64,000 nucleotides of DNA from Aldrovandia affinis (taxonomy: Eukaryota > Chordata > Actinopteri > Notacanthiformes > Halosauridae). Positions 1-12,260 of the stretch are shown piece by piece; within the stretch, counting starts at the first letter, position 1; every line of letters starts with the position of its first letter. The position numbers and the translations under genes were made by a program. The notes below the pieces were generated by a model, which worked only from the letters and a program-made list of their open reading frames with translations, made no database searches and was not told the DNA's origin. The stretch covers positions 1,798,001-1,862,000 of the forward strand of contig JAINUG010000114.1 in assembly GCA_029706075.1 (NCBI GenBank), written 5' to 3'.

Positions 1-1010
1 TGCATAATGCAATTTTATAATGTTAATAATGGCAATGCAAATAGGCCTATAGTAAGAAAACTGTTTACATTTAGTCTGTTGATTGCCACTAAAGCATATT
101 ATGTGTCTGATTATTGTATAGGTGGTATTAATGCCTGGTTATGCATTGTGATGGCATGCAAGACAAAGTTGGCGTTCAATCAAATAGTTGACTTGTACGT
201 GTATGTACTGTTGAATTTCCATCCATTGGGTACAATCATGTTTTGATTTAATAATTAAATTTTTTGGTAAAAATAGGGGGAACCCATAGATATTTCCATG
301 TAACTTGAACCCTGCACTTACTCAAAATTGGCCCAACAAACTAAACAGGCTGTAATGATAATGATCTTTGCAGTATATTTCTGATTATAGCTTAAAAGGT
401 TCAAAATAGTGTTAATCTACATTCCAGGTCACCCAGGTCTGCTCCCCCCCTCCCCACAACAGGTATGTTTTCACAGGAAGAGGAGGTAAGCCAGAACCAG
501 ACAGTAATGCAGGAGGACATGCTAGTAAGGAGGAGTGATTGTCTACCCCTTAGATTGGACCTAATGCCATCAGAGGTCTCAGCCTATAAATTACCATGAT
601 AGTGAATAGCTTGCTGATCCAAGCAGTTGGATACTAGCACTGAAGCTACTGCAATATCACAAGTATACAATCCTTTGTCCTTCTCCCAGTATGCTCCTGG
701 GAACAGGACAAAAAACCTCTCAGCAAAGCACGCCTCCAGAATGCTAAGTCTGGGAAAGAAATGACTGTCATGGGTGGACCGAAAGTGACCTTCCACTCCT
801 AGCAGGGTGTTCATTGGAGACGCCCCAGTGCCCACCCAGATTGTTGGCGGTGATGGGCCAGATGCTGTGGCATGTGGTGTGCTCTTGGTGATGGACACCA
901 CCTTACCACCAGAGTGAATGCCATGTGTCTGGTGAAGTTTAAGCCTGGCGTGCCAGCTGCACTGGAGTCAGTGAACTAAAATATAAGAGTGTCTCTAAGT
1001 CATGGGTGAG
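1..1010. other. No recognised gene
   Basis: AT-rich intergenic DNA. A 105-codon minus-strand open frame (584-901) has protein-like composition, but I do not recognise it and see no splice context. It may be a transposon relic. Confidence 0.35.
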
Positions 1011-1014
1011 GCCA

Positions 1015-1063
1015 CTGTGCTTTTTAAGTCGCTTTGGATAAAAGCGTCTCCTAAATGGCATAT
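1015..1063 (+). repeat. SINE/LINE 3' tail fragment
   Basis: The stretch with AAGTCGCTTTGGATAAAAGC followed by CTAAATGGCATAT matches the 3' tail of the tRNA-derived SINEs found at 3,107, 16,870, 35,844 and 58,017. The tRNA-like head is absent. Confidence 0.7.
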
Positions 1064-1235
1064 GTTATATGTTATGTTACCTGGAACCTTCATTATGTTA
1101 TGTATTTCCATATCAATCTATTGTAGACTGTGGAAAGCTTCTTGTCTGTGCTGGTGCTAGAGCATCATACAGATGCATATAACATCCAAACTGTAAGTGC
1201 CTTTATGCACTGAAATTAAACAGAGCTTAACTTTA

Positions 1236-1378
1236 TTAGAGGCAGAAACACTTGGGCTATTGAAGTCCAGGCTAGATGTAGTAGGCCTACTAGATACTCT
1301 TTAGATTAGGACATGACGAGCCTAGATGGGCCGAACATTTTCGTCATTATGTATTCTTATGTTCTTATGTTCTTATTC
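1236..1378 (+). repeat. CR1-type LINE 3' end
   Basis: Ends with GATGGGCCGAACATTTTCGT and repeated TATGTTCTTATGTTCTTAT, the characteristic 3' terminus of fish CR1 elements. A shorter copy of the same tail sits inside each of the tandem units at about 26,936, 30,241 and 33,522. Confidence 0.7.
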
Positions 1379-1734
1379 CTTGGCGTCATACACTCCTTTC
1401 CAACACCTAAATAGCCCTGTTAGCAGCCAGCCATTAACGTCTATAACCCGACATGAGGCCACATACTCCCTGTTTTCTCATGTCATTTTCTCTGTTATTC
1501 TAAATGCTAGAAGCAAAGTTTTTGTCCTCTGGTAAAGTAGGGAGATTACATTTTTACTAAAGCAAGTTTGACATTCCGCATGGATTAGGTCATTGAAGAA
1601 TATCTGGTGACTATGGCAAGTGTTAAATACATATTAACAAAACAATCTATTATATACAATCTGTGTTTATTTTGTCTATATAATATATTTGTCTATGTAA
1701 TATATTTATTATCCAGTATGTTGTTATGTCCTGT

Positions 1735-1836
1735 ATGTCTTGTGTGTTCTTTCACTCCTGTACCATTGTTGCTGTGACAAACCAAATTTCCCCCCCCCCC
1801 GGGATTAATAAAGGCTATTCTATTCTATTCTATATG
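1735..1836 (+). repeat. Non-LTR retroelement 3' end with C-run and ATTCT tail
   Basis: A TTGCTGTGACAA motif is followed by a run of 12 C, ATTAATAAAGG and then a short (ATTCT)n microsatellite, as at the 3' ends of many fish LINEs. The family is not assigned. Confidence 0.5.
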
Positions 1837-2179
1837 TGTTTTTTGTGTTATAAAAGTTTTTAAAATAGAACAACTTTTTTGTAGAATTTATATATATATA
1901 CTGTATATAACGTATGATATATATTTTCTATCTTTTTTCATTATATTGATTTATAAAAAATAATTATTGCATATGGCACTAACATAACATAAACTCATAT
2001 TATAAAGCAAGGGTAATGCATTAATATGAACATTTGTATGAATAGTCTATACACACTAAATCTTTTTCTATTGCACAGACATTTATGTTTGGAAATACCT
2101 TACTTTTTTTTCATAAAACAAATCACTTTTTAACTTTGACCTGCTGTATGTGAGTATATACCATCTAGGAGTAGAATGC

Positions 2180-2800
2180 ATGACACAAGGGACTTCGAAT
2201 AGAACTGTAATGCTTCCTGGCAGAGGGAACCAGGTTTTTGGCCAAAGGGTCTTCCAATACCAAACTCCATTTTGGAACCAGGTATTATGGTCAGATTAGA
2301 TCAAAATTGAGCTTTTTGGTCATACATGTGTGAGAAGAAGGATGCTTATGTTGAAAGTAACCTATACCAAGATGAAACATGCTGGTGAATTTGATATGTT
2401 ATGGGGTTGATTTACGTCTCTAAAAACTTGGTTCCCTCTGCCTGGAAGTTTTAACTTCGTAACAAATTGATCTTTTAGCAAGATAATGATTCTAAGCATG
2501 CCTAAAAATCAACCAAGAAATGGTTAACTGACCACAAAATGACTGTTTTGTAATGACAGTTTCCAGATTTGAACCTGATTGAAAATCTGTGGTTTGAATT
2601 GAAGAGGGCACTCCACAAGCACAGACTGAAGGATCTTGAAAGGTTTTGTATGGAGGAATGTTCAGACCCTCCCCAATATGTTCACCAATCTCATAAAACA
2701 CGATAGAAGACGACATGTTAATGCAGATTTATTTTTGTTGGATTTTATTTCAAATTGTATTTAATACAAATTGTGACATATCTTTTTGATAAAAAATATT
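2180..2800 (+). pseudogene. Tc1-like transposase remnant
   Basis: The plus strand reads, with stops and shifts, the C-terminal DDE region of a Tc1 transposase: a QQDNDSKHA-like motif near 2,478, then FPDLNLIENLWFELKRALHK near 2,565-2,615. No terminal inverted repeat is visible. The end (CAGATTTATTTTTGTTGG, about 2,725) is colinear with the Tc1 remnant in the repeat arms, but without the L2 insertion found there, so it serves as the empty-site version. Confidence 0.75.
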
Positions 2801-3104
2801 ACTTATTAAACAAAATATTTTTCTCTGAGCAATTGTATTAATATAAAATAATATCATTTTAAAAATAGCATACAATATAGCTCATTACTTGTATTGTTTA
2901 TTCCATACAGCCTTCTTTGCTCAAATGTGGTGTAACATTCTTGCCCCTACTGAACAAAGTATGATGAGGGATTTTAATGTATTGCTGTGTCAATTACACA
3001 ATCAAAGTCACAACTCAAAATAAAAATGTGGCTTTCAAAGTACACATAAACAATTAAAGCCACAAATAATAGGAGCCCATCATTTAAAAAAATTACCCAA
3101 AAAG

Positions 3105-3248
3105 TGATTCTGTGTGGCTCAGTAGGTACAGCATGGTGTTAACAATGTTTAGGTTGTGGGTTCCATTCCCATTGGGACCACATATACTGGACAATGTATG
3201 CATTCACTACTGTAAGCCGCTTTGGATAAAAGTGTCAGCTAAATGGCA
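3105..3248 (+). repeat. tRNA-derived SINE
   Basis: The tRNA-like head has box A (TGTGGCTCAGTAGGTACAGC) and box B (GGTTCCATTCC), then the unrelated body and the 3' tail GCTTTGGATAAAAGTGTCAG. Same family as 16,868-17,018, 35,844-35,984 and 58,017-58,165. The copy is mutated in box B. Confidence 0.8.
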
Positions 3249-3465
3249 TATACTATTATATTACATAAATTGGATCCACAGTTCTACGAGACACAACAGA
3301 AAGATGTCCCCAAAAAAGGTAATCCAATTAGAAATGTAAAGATTAAAGTTCCCAAAAGTCTCAAAAAATCAAAAAGCCTCAAAATGATTCCACTTTGGAA
3401 ACATCTTCACTAAAGAAGGCTTTGTGAAGTGCCCTGGTAAAACAAAACCCTCAACCCAGAACAGG

Positions 3466-3640
3466 GCCCGGTTCCATAACAGGTTTAACTAATACAGACT
3501 AATCGAACGTTAGCTGGAATCAGTTAACCTGATAATTGAATCTCCGTTTCTCAAAGGCTCATTCAGGCTAAAATTATCTCACTAACTCAAATCAGACTTT
3601 AGTAATCAGGATAATTGCACACACCCGTTCCACTTCAAAA
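3466..3640. mobile_element. Possible fragment of a nonautonomous DNA transposon
   Basis: The segment beginning GGGCCCGGTTCCATAACAGG and repeating TTAACCTGATAA-like words resembles the ends of short fish DNA transposons. I found no matching inverted end, so the assignment is tentative. Confidence 0.3.
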
Positions 3641-4387
3641 GGGAGAAGCACTGTGCACTGAAAACAATGATCTTTAGCTACAAAAATTAATGAAAGAGTG
3701 TTGTTTTTAGCCAAACAGAGCAAGAAGTGGAGCTATGAGGACTACAAAACAGTTATCACAGTAAAATGCAACACTAGCATGTGGAAGCATAGCAAAAAAT
3801 GCTGATAAGTTAAATGTGTAAGATTTTTACCCTAATAAAATTGTTTTTGACAAAGTCAAATTGAATTCTGCATGCTTACAGTATGGAAAGAGTGGGTGGG
3901 TATTTACTGCAGGGAAATATTAGATTTTATTATACTTTATCCTTATTCTTTTTTTACAGTATTCTATGTCATGTTGTACACATCCCCAACTGTGTATATA
4001 TATGCACCACTAGCAAAATAGTGCAACGCTATGCACAGGGTCTGTGTGTAACTGGCAAAACATGACTATGCCCATATCTCAGAGATACTCAGCTGGTCAC
4101 TTAGTTGTGCGGGAAGAATAGTTCTCATAGTGTGTCCTGTTCGCTGCATGTTCTTTGCTCCATCTGTAGCTGAGGTCTGTCTCATTGGTGGTCGTTGACT
4201 TTTTATTTGCTCCTTTCCCTGTGAGTTCCTTCAGTTCCAGCAGGTGGTTAGGCCTGACCAGTCATTCTCAATGAGGGTCCCGATCCGTACAAGCTCATCA
4301 ACAGTCTGGACAGTCCCTTGGATGCTACTAACCACTCTTGGGTTGCAGTTCCTGAGAGTAAGGTTGACGATATCCTTTTCGCTGTAC

Positions 4388-4751
4388 CTAGCATCCAGCA
4401 CATGCACGAGACCCGGTTTTAAAAGGCAAAGTCAAGTTGCCTATGCTCTCTCTTGAGCCTTGGATTCTGTCACAAAGCCTCATTTTTCCTTCAGCTTCAT
4501 AATCTTCAGAGAGAGAAATGATTAGAGGAATGCATGCTTTAACTGGGTCCAGGTACTCATATGTAGGTACTCTTGACCCTCCACCAGTCTTTTGCCACAA
4601 AGGCTGTTGCCTTAAGCACTGTTTTGAGAGTGGGCAATGCTTCATCATGCATTAAGAGGTGTAGAAGTAGAAACTCTTCACACCATTCCAGATATGGTAG
4701 AGGCTCAAATCCATCCCCTTGACCTCCAAAACTGGGGAACTGCAACTTCAC
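4388..4751 (-). pseudogene. Gag-like retrotransposon fragment, frameshifted
   Basis: The minus strand starts KLQFPSFGGQGDGFEPLPYL and continues EWCEEFLLLH, TLKTVLKATAF and AKDWW. This is the FPxFGG..PLPYLxxCEEFL..DWW pattern of Ty3/gypsy-type Gag capsid domains. The frame then shifts, and a neighbouring frame carries LSEDYEAEGKMRLCDRIQGS, the next part of the same domain. No LTR, protease or RT is seen around it. Confidence 0.6.
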
Positions 4752-6200
4752 ATGTAGCTTGTAGCTGTAGCCACCACTCTTCCACTTAGGGACTGCTTAT
4801 GAGCCATAATATTTAGGAGTCCAGAATCTGTAGGAATGTCGATGAAGTGTCACAACAAAGAAGGGTTTTGGCCTTCCTGGTGAGGTCTAAACCCATGGTT
4901 CTCAACAATTTTGCTTGGTGACCCCTAAAAAAATATTATCTAAGTTTCGTGACCCCCCTCCTTCCCAATCTAACAACAGCATCAGTGGTCAAACTGAGAT
5001 GGGTCTGGGGGAATCTGGGACCATCCATAAGCCACAAGGGACCCACTATATAAAAAAGTTCCCTATGAGGACAGGGAGGTCCAGGCCTCACTATTTTCTG
5101 TCTGGTTTGCACATTTTTGCATATAAAACATATTGAGTTTAACAGGTTATTCGGCTAACTTTGGTAGTATACAAACAGTTCGGTTTTCTGTGAATGAAAC
5201 TAGTTCTAAATAACTTTAATTTGTGTAATACACAGAATTATTAGACTGTCTGTCTGTTAAAAACAGGTGAAATCATACTGGCTCTAGTTATAGCCTTACG
5301 ATTAGCGTGATTGTCCCATGTTGCTTCTATGTGTATGTATGTGTGGATATGATCATTTTCTCACCCCATACACATTAACTATATAGCATTAATAAGCTAT
5401 TAAAATATGGTTATAAAAAATGGACCTCACTAAAAACGTGACCCTGGGTACAGCCTGGACTTAGGCTACCATGTTGGTTTAGCATTAAGTTGATTTATTG
5501 CAGTGAGTAATTATTTACTTTAATTAACGGGAAAATTCTAGATAGGCATCTGCTGATACTGGGCTTACGGATAACACACTCAACACATCCACTGACACAG
5601 AGGTCTCTGATGCTGCCTAGAGCACAGGAAGCAGGAGCCACGAAGGGCAAAGAGGAGGAAGCCGACTGGCCATTCTTGGGGCTCAATCTAGAAAAATAAA
5701 GACCAAATCTCACCTGTTTGATGATGAGCTTCAGGCTCACAGGGCCAAGCAAAGGAGACAGCTGGAGGAAATACATGAAGCAGAGAAAAACTGTCAAGCA
5801 CAAGAGAGTGCTGCCTTTAAGAAAATGTTGAGGGCACAACAGGAGGCTGACGAGAGGAGGTTCTAAGCAATGCAAGCTCAACAACAGGCAAATAATCAGA
5901 TGTTCCTGCAGCTAATGGGCAATATTACAAGTGTTTTGTGTCCCGTCCACATTCGTCATCATCACCACCCTGGATTCCTACACCTCTGCCAACAGACAAC
6001 AGATACGGCCCTCCATGTCCACCCCTGATATATAGCCATATACCTACCTCTTCTAAAATAAATTATGATTTGACAAAAAGTATGTTATGGGTTGTGTTGT
6101 TGCGTGGTGGGATGTGCAAGGAAGACAGGAACAAATGGGAGCTAACTAGTTAACATTATGCTTATCCCTTGTGTTATGTTAGGGTCCGCCGTAACCCGTT
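4752..6200. other. No recognised gene
   Basis: Mixed-composition sequence. Two C-run stretches with GTGACCCC words (about 4,918 and 5,440) look like decayed repeats. The minus-strand open frame at 5,495-5,884 has no recognisable domain. Confidence 0.35.
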
Positions 6201-6206
6201 TCAAGT

Positions 6207-6418
6207 TAAAAATTATATTATAACTACCATCTAGTTTTTTTTTGGAACAAGGCTTCATGATATCCTCCACAACAGCTATATAAACACTACAAAATGGATT
6301 TGGACCAAATTACAACAGCTAAAAATTATATAATAACTACCATCTTTTTTTTTTTTTTGGAACAAGGCTTATGATATCCTCCACAACAGCATATAAAATA
6401 CAAAATGGTTACAACAGG
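6207..6418. repeat. Two-copy tandem repeat, period about 113 bp
   Basis: TAAAAATTATATTATAACTA at 6,207 recurs at 6,320, followed both times by a T-run, GGAACAAGGCTT and GATATCCTCCACAACAGC. The second copy has lost a few bases. Confidence 0.75.
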
Positions 6419-6756
6419 AATGTTATGATGTTAGTTATGATGTAGTAAAAACAATATTGGATGATAGTCATTGTTTTTGAGTGTTTTGGACTGTTTTAAA
6501 TCATGGGTCAAAATTGACCCGCGAACACACAGGACAGAAACATCTTTCTAACATAACACAGGGGTTAAATCAGCCATATTTGCTATCTATCAGGGAACAT
6601 CTACATCTATCAGCTACATTATGTACTTCAACCAAATCCAAATTAAAACTTGGACTTTTAAAGCTGGAGGTAACTATCCCTTCTTCATTAGCTATCCATC
6701 TACCCTTATCTAATAGCTAGCTAGCTAGCTATGAATAGCACCATTCAAGTACACTG

Positions 6757-6945
6757 TCATGGAGTGATCTCTCCATTGTTCACTGCTACCTGCTTGGCTT
6801 CAATCTCTCCATACACCACACATATATGATCCACTCTGTAGTAGAGGATGTTCTTCATTTTGCCAGAATGGAAACAATTGTAGGCATCCAAACTAGGATA
6901 GGCTCGGAATGCCTCCTTCATATAAACACACTCGGATTCGACCAA
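6757..6945 (-). pseudogene. Possible fragment of a YqaJ/SWIM-type fish ORF
   Basis: The minus-strand peptide contains AYPSLDAYNCFHSGKMKNIL, YYRVDHICVVYGEIEAKQ and VNNGEI. This resembles the SLxAYNxFxSGxV...A.V..SQ..N.GEI pattern ahead of the zinc-binding motif in the repetitive YqaJ-type ORFs of fish. The zinc motif is not present, so this is a fragment at best. Confidence 0.3.
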
Positions 6946-7084
6946 ATAAGGGATGCGTTGCTGTCAATTATACAATCAAAAATTTAAATAATCACTTGGT
7001 TTATTACTTATGGTTTATTATGAAAATAATGACACATAACCAATTAAATGCATAAATAATCATTTAAGAGCCCATCATTGAATG

Positions 7085-7645
7085 TCCTACCTAGCTGACT
7101 GGTCCTACCAGGTGGCCTGGAGAGGATCCCTCTCCTCTCCCCACACCCTCTCTACCGGAGTCCCACAGGGCTCGGTGCTAGGCCCAGTCCTATTTTCCAT
7201 GTACACTAAGTCACTTGGTTCTGTTATCTCTGCTCATGGTTTTTCTTACCACTGATATGCTGACGACACTCAACTCTTTCTCTCCTTCTCTCCATCTGAG
7301 ACCTGGCTGACATCTCTGCCTGGATGTCCACCCACCACCTGAAGCTGAACCTGGGGAAGACTGAGCTGCTCTTCCTCCCAGCGAAGGGCTCCCCGATGAT
7401 TGATGCTTCAATCACCATGGAAGGTTCCATAGTTTCTCCGTCCCAGTCTGCTAGGAGTCTTGGAGTGACCCTGGATGAGAAGCTGTGCTTCTTAGGCCAC
7501 ATAGCAGCAATCACTCATCACACCCTACACCCCACACCCCAGCCAGACTGTCCCATCCCCCTCCGCATCCCAGCCTCATCTCTTGGCAAACTGACTGTCC
7601 CATCCCTCACCTTGGGGCCAAACTATCACCACTTAAAACTCTTAC
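7085..7645 (+). pseudogene. L2-type LINE reverse transcriptase fragment
   Basis: The plus strand reads [20 protein letters not shown], then the RT catalytic motif YADDTQLFLSFSPS, then LNLGKTELLFLPAKGSP and ARSLGVTLDEKLCFLGHIAA. These are successive motifs of fish L2 reverse transcriptases. Frames shift between them, and the sequence jumps from HIAAI to the C-terminal THHTL region by an internal deletion near 7,515. Confidence 0.8.
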
Positions 7646-8183
7646 TCATGCAGAAATCACAGTCAGCTCCTTCCATCCCATATTTATTCAATTTTGGGAT
7701 TGTTTGATATTATTGAAAGAACATACATCAAATGTGTAACTTGTATTTGAGATTAAAAATAAAACACCTTCACCTTTTCCCAATATTAATAAATAAAGGC
7801 TCAACTCACATACACACAGATACATAAGGCCCCATTGCCCCTATGTATAGGGGACCCTTCCTGAACTGCGGTCAAGCTGTCACAAATCAATTACTGTATG
7901 GGTGGATGTCATATTATTTTCAAATAGAAACATTGTTAGATAGTTAGCTTTATACAATATGTTGCATGTGGCTTATCTGATAATCAAAATTAAATTTTTA
8001 TCTTCCATTAAGTTTGTTTTTTTCTGATCACAGTATGCCATTCAATATAGTAGAAACTGGTGGCAGAAGTCATGCCGAAATGTGCCACAGAGGCAAGACC
8101 ACAATGTCAGTGTGACAATGGAATAGTTGTGGTCAGCATCACTAGCAGTGTTCATTTTACCACCAGTTCTTGATTAAGTCATA

Positions 8184-9648
8184 GGGCCCTATTTTCATGC
8201 CGGCACTAAGCGGTGTTATGCCCTAGCGCAGGCGATTTGCCAGTTTCGTCTGTTGCAAACGGAATATTTCCCGTCTCTGCCGAGTTTAGCAATTTCGTGG
8301 TGCGCAATGAAGGCGTTTGCGCGACTATGGGCTGGGCAGCACAATAGGGGGTGTGACTATGAAAACGGTCAGTGTTATGCAAGTTTGGTGTCAAATAATG
8401 CATTTGAATTAATGTCCAACTAGACCACCTCTTAGCGCAAATGCTGGTGCTCTCTCTTGGTGACTTTATTGATGCGCACATATGAACATCAACAGTTTTG
8501 TAAATATTGTTAATTTTCCCCCACGTTGAGGCAAATCGTCCAATCCATGGGTAACTTGCAAGCATAATCAATTAAGCTAAAAACTATTTCACCACAGCTT
8601 GTGGTTATTCAATGCACGGACATGAAAGACTGAAGCCAGCAGGCCATCCATTGCTACTGTTCAGTAAGATACACCTATATGTTTGTATGCACATTGTTTT
8701 TCTTATGTGAAAGGGTTTTATTCTTTCCATTTGCACTACAGAAAATCCGATAGGCGATATGCGAAGGCGATACCATGAGCAATACCCTGGGTTTGGTAGC
8801 CAGTGTTTGCCAGACGGCTATCAATTCAGCTGTACATGCAGTTTCTTCCAGTCTTGTCCAACATGCAAATTAGTTTATTACTTTTCCTACACCCGACAGC
8901 CAGCAGAGAACTAAACAGGATTTTTATACGCAATGTGGATTCCCTGGGGTCTGCACCATCTGATCACGGTATAATTTATGTGAATCGGAAGGGGGTCCAC
9001 TCCATTAATATCCAGGTGGTTTGTGTTGCACACTCCAAGGTGACACATGTAGGCCTACTGCATGACAAACATAAATGAAACAGGCCTAGTTGCAGTTGTG
9101 AGTTTGTTATTTATTGCTTTCCATTTAACAATTACATTAAGTTAGAAGAAAAGAAACATCGTTTTTTTAAAGTTTGAAAGCCTACAAATAAGGAAAAAAA
9201 GAGATGGTAAAATAAAACACTTTCTCTTAACAATGTAGGTCTCAAAATATAAACTCAAATCATGAAAATAACAAATTAATGTGCGCCTTGTTTTCCCCTT
9301 GATTCGCGCGCCAACTTTTCTGCACCTCCTTGCTCCCCTCTTTTGAGAAGTGCTCCTGGCGCAGCCGCGCAAAACTGTCATGTCAGGAAATAGCCAATTT
9401 GCTATAGCGTTAGTGCACTAGTATTTAAAGGGATAGAAAATAGGTGTTCTGATTGGCCATTATGAAACCAAACCCCCACCACACCCACATGTATTTTTTT
9501 AAAGTTAATCCAACCAACTGCGCCAGAGGTGCGCTATCATCCTAAATCACAAAATTACAGAAATTGCGTTAGACACACCCTAAAGCGCCACCGTCTTCGC
9601 TTTGCGTCTGCGTTACCGACACCATCCTAATTCACCAAAATAGGCCCC
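8184..9648 (+). mobile_element. PIF/Harbinger transposon, decayed
   Basis: Terminal inverted repeats GGGCCCTATTTT (8,184) and AAAATAGGCCCC (ending 9,648) match at 11 of 12 positions. They are flanked by the 3-bp direct repeat ATA (8,181-8,183 and 9,649-9,651), the usual target-site length of this superfamily. An internal HARBI1-like peptide lies at 8,803-9,078. Both ends are unusually rich in CpG-containing GCG words. The element is too degraded to be autonomous. Confidence 0.8.
8803..9078 (+). pseudogene. HARBI1-like transposase remnant
   Basis: The open frame ends with YVNRKGVHSINIQVVCVAHS and KVTHVGLLHDKHK, matching the NRKGxHSINxQxVCDxxxxxTxV region around a catalytic aspartate in Harbinger nucleases. 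The aspartate position reads V here. N-terminal sequence is not coherent. Confidence 0.65.
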
Positions 9649-9934
9649 ATAGTCTTAATCTGTTGTCTAAAAATCATTTTAGATTTAGTCATATTTTAGT
9701 CATGCCAATTTCATTCAGTTTAGTAAAAAATAAATACTAAAATTGTATTTATTTTAATTGACTGTTTTAGTCATAAATTAGTCATAACATGAAATTCAGT
9801 CACACTTAGTTCCATCCAGTAGATCAATGACTGAGAGTCCACAGACGAAAATGACTGTTTGGTACTCCCAACTCCCAATTTGGAAACTACCACAACTTGG
9901 TTACACATTCAGAAATGGATAGGTTTAATAAATA

Positions 9935-10558
9935 CAGGTACTCCTCACCTACCTGTTTAACGACCACACGGACTTACGACCATCTCTCCGGCCAGTCAGT
10001 ATTGTACGCTGTACGAAAATTTTGGTTGTGGAAATGGCAGCCGGACGTCTCAGCATCAAGCATCTCATCTCGCATCACCCTTTCTCAGTCTCAGTCTCAT
10101 TCCCACAGTCGGTCAGTATTCACTACACTAGCGTTCGCAATCTCCAAGACTACATATTTAGTCTATACATTTTCGCTGATTGTATTATTATGTTCTGTAA
10201 TATGTAAGAGTTATGCAAATTAAAACAAAGTTATCAAATTGGAGTTTCCTTTAGACCTTTTCTTTATTCAGAATAAATAAAAACCATTACCTGTATTTAC
10301 AGTATGCAAACCTTAGAGCTGATTTCCTCTATTCTGTTTATTACAGTATACAGTACACTACTGTATAAACATTTAAAAATATGCTAAAAATGTTATAAAT
10401 GGTGCAAAGGTGACATTAAAACAATATCTAAAGATGGTTGACACAAACAGTTCAGTATGCTTGAAATATCAATAAGGGTTGGCTCCTCGCATATCGACCA
10501 ATTCGCTTAACGACCTAGTCGTAGGAACCGAACTCGGTCATTAAGTGAAGAGTACCTG
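9935..10558. mobile_element. MITE with TA target duplication
   Basis: Ends CAGGTACTCCTCAC (9,935) and GTGAAGAGTACCTG (ending 10,558) are inverted repeats flanked by TA on both sides. Subterminal words TTAACGACC / GGTCATTAA and AACGACC / GGTCG extend the symmetry imperfectly. No transposase is present. TA duplication suggests a Tc1/mariner-related origin. Confidence 0.7.
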
Positions 10559-11800
10559 TAGTGTGTTCATAAGCAGCAATACCACACGTAAAAGATGATG
10601 AAAGAGTATTTTTGTTAATATTATTTATTTGTACAAAACCTTTTCTGAATTACAACCCACTGCCCACTCACATGCTTCCCTCTCCTCCTCCTAGCAGTTA
10701 TCCCCTGCTTCAGCTAACTAGCTAATTACATTGTGTCTCCAATTAAGGTTTGGCCTTTTATGATAACAAAGTTATTGTTATCTAAGTGAAATTACACAGT
10801 GCTATATAAATAAACAATACTGAAGGATAACTAGCTACGTTTACTGAGTGCTTCGGACAACCAAAAAGGTTTTTTAAAATAAAAAACCATTCGAAAAACT
10901 ATCATTTATTTTTTCCAGAAAGTAATACAGACAACCTATGGAAAGACAAAAGACTTGCATCAGATTATAACTGGTACCAAACAATAGTTCTAACTGTCTT
11001 GTTACCTGCAGACATTTTTTATTTATTTTGTCAGCATACCGGGGATTAAACAGGCCTGAAATTATTAGTTTCACCTTGGAGCTTTCCTACCAATTAACTT
11101 GCCTGCACAACATTACATTCTCATGAAGCTATTAACAATCAGTTCAAACAATTGCTGAATAAAGTTTTTTTTAAGGATGCTTTATGTCAGAGTATTGTGT
11201 TGAAGTATTTATGAAATTCTCACTCAGGAGACTTTTGGCAAATGCATATTGTTTGCAGAGTACTGAAAAAGACGTCAAAGCCTTTCTCTGTGTTTTTGCC
11301 TTTTCTATCATAGATTGGAGATTCTCTGTTTGAGTGAGAGGCTTCTTCCAAGAAAGTGTTTCAAGCGCATCAAGAAAACTCAACCTGAGCGCACACTGCA
11401 TCAAACTGCCTCACAGTTTGTATATTTTCCACATTTGTTGAAAAACATGTTGTGCCCGGATTTAATAATAAGTTTGTGTGTGGCTGGCTTTTGCCTTCTG
11501 TCCATTATGATTGTCCTTCATATGGAATTTTTCTGAAACTTAACCCCAAAATCTGTGAGAACTGACAGACCTTACTGTGCGGATATCAAAATAGACCCCT
11601 TACAAATGATTTTAGAACAGGTAAAATTACGCAATGATTTATATTGTTTCATGATGTTTAATGGGCATTCATCAGTCATTTATAAGGAGCAAGTTCAGAA
11701 CAGACCTTCTGCAAAACAATTGATTAATGTTCCTGATGTAAATAAGCACTGATGCTGTTCTAATAAATATGTGATAGACATCGCAACCTCTGTTTGTGGT
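10559..11800. other. No recognised gene
   Basis: AT-rich sequence. The open frames here are short and show no recognisable domain or splice signals that agree. Confidence 0.35.
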
Positions 11801-11810
11801 ATAGGTGCTG

Positions 11811-12260
11811 TCAGTGCACACTACACCTAACCAAATTACAGGCAAAAGTTAAAGCCAGACTATACCGTAACCAATCCGCTTTTACTTTTTCCATCAATAC
11901 TGACCCTCGTCCAAATGACGTCCTGTACAGAAGTGCTTGTAGGGGTGCCCTTACCAGAATGGAATGGTCTATAGTGTTGAAAGCTTTTGACAAATCAATG
12001 AAAATTTCAGCACAGTATTATTTTGTGCCAAGGGCAGAGGAGATATTAAGGACCTTTAGAGTAGCAGTGATACAGCCAAAACCAGGGCAAAAACCAGATT
12101 GCATATCCGACAGGATACCATAGGCGTCAAGAAATGTCATCAGTTGTTTGTTGATGAGTTTCTTCAAGATTTTGGATATGCATGGTAGTATAGAGATGGG
12201 CCTATAAGAAATAGGGTCAGTCTGATCACCGCCTTTAAATAAAGGACGCACAATTGCTGC
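11811..12260 (-). pseudogene. LINE reverse transcriptase fragment
   Basis: The minus strand reads PLFKGGDQTDPISYRPISIL, PCISKILKKLINKQLMTFL and SDMQSGFCPGFGCITATLKV. After a frame change it continues SKAFNTIDHSILVRAPLQAL. These are RT motifs (xYRPISLLPxxSKxxE..., QSGFRPGxS.T, DxSKAFDTIDH) of jockey/L2-type non-LTR elements. Several key residues are altered, so it is dead. Confidence 0.75.

Noticed and set aside
584..901. 105-codon minus-strand open frame as a host gene
   Set aside because: No recognised domain, no splice sites that extend it, and a repeat-rich neighbourhood.
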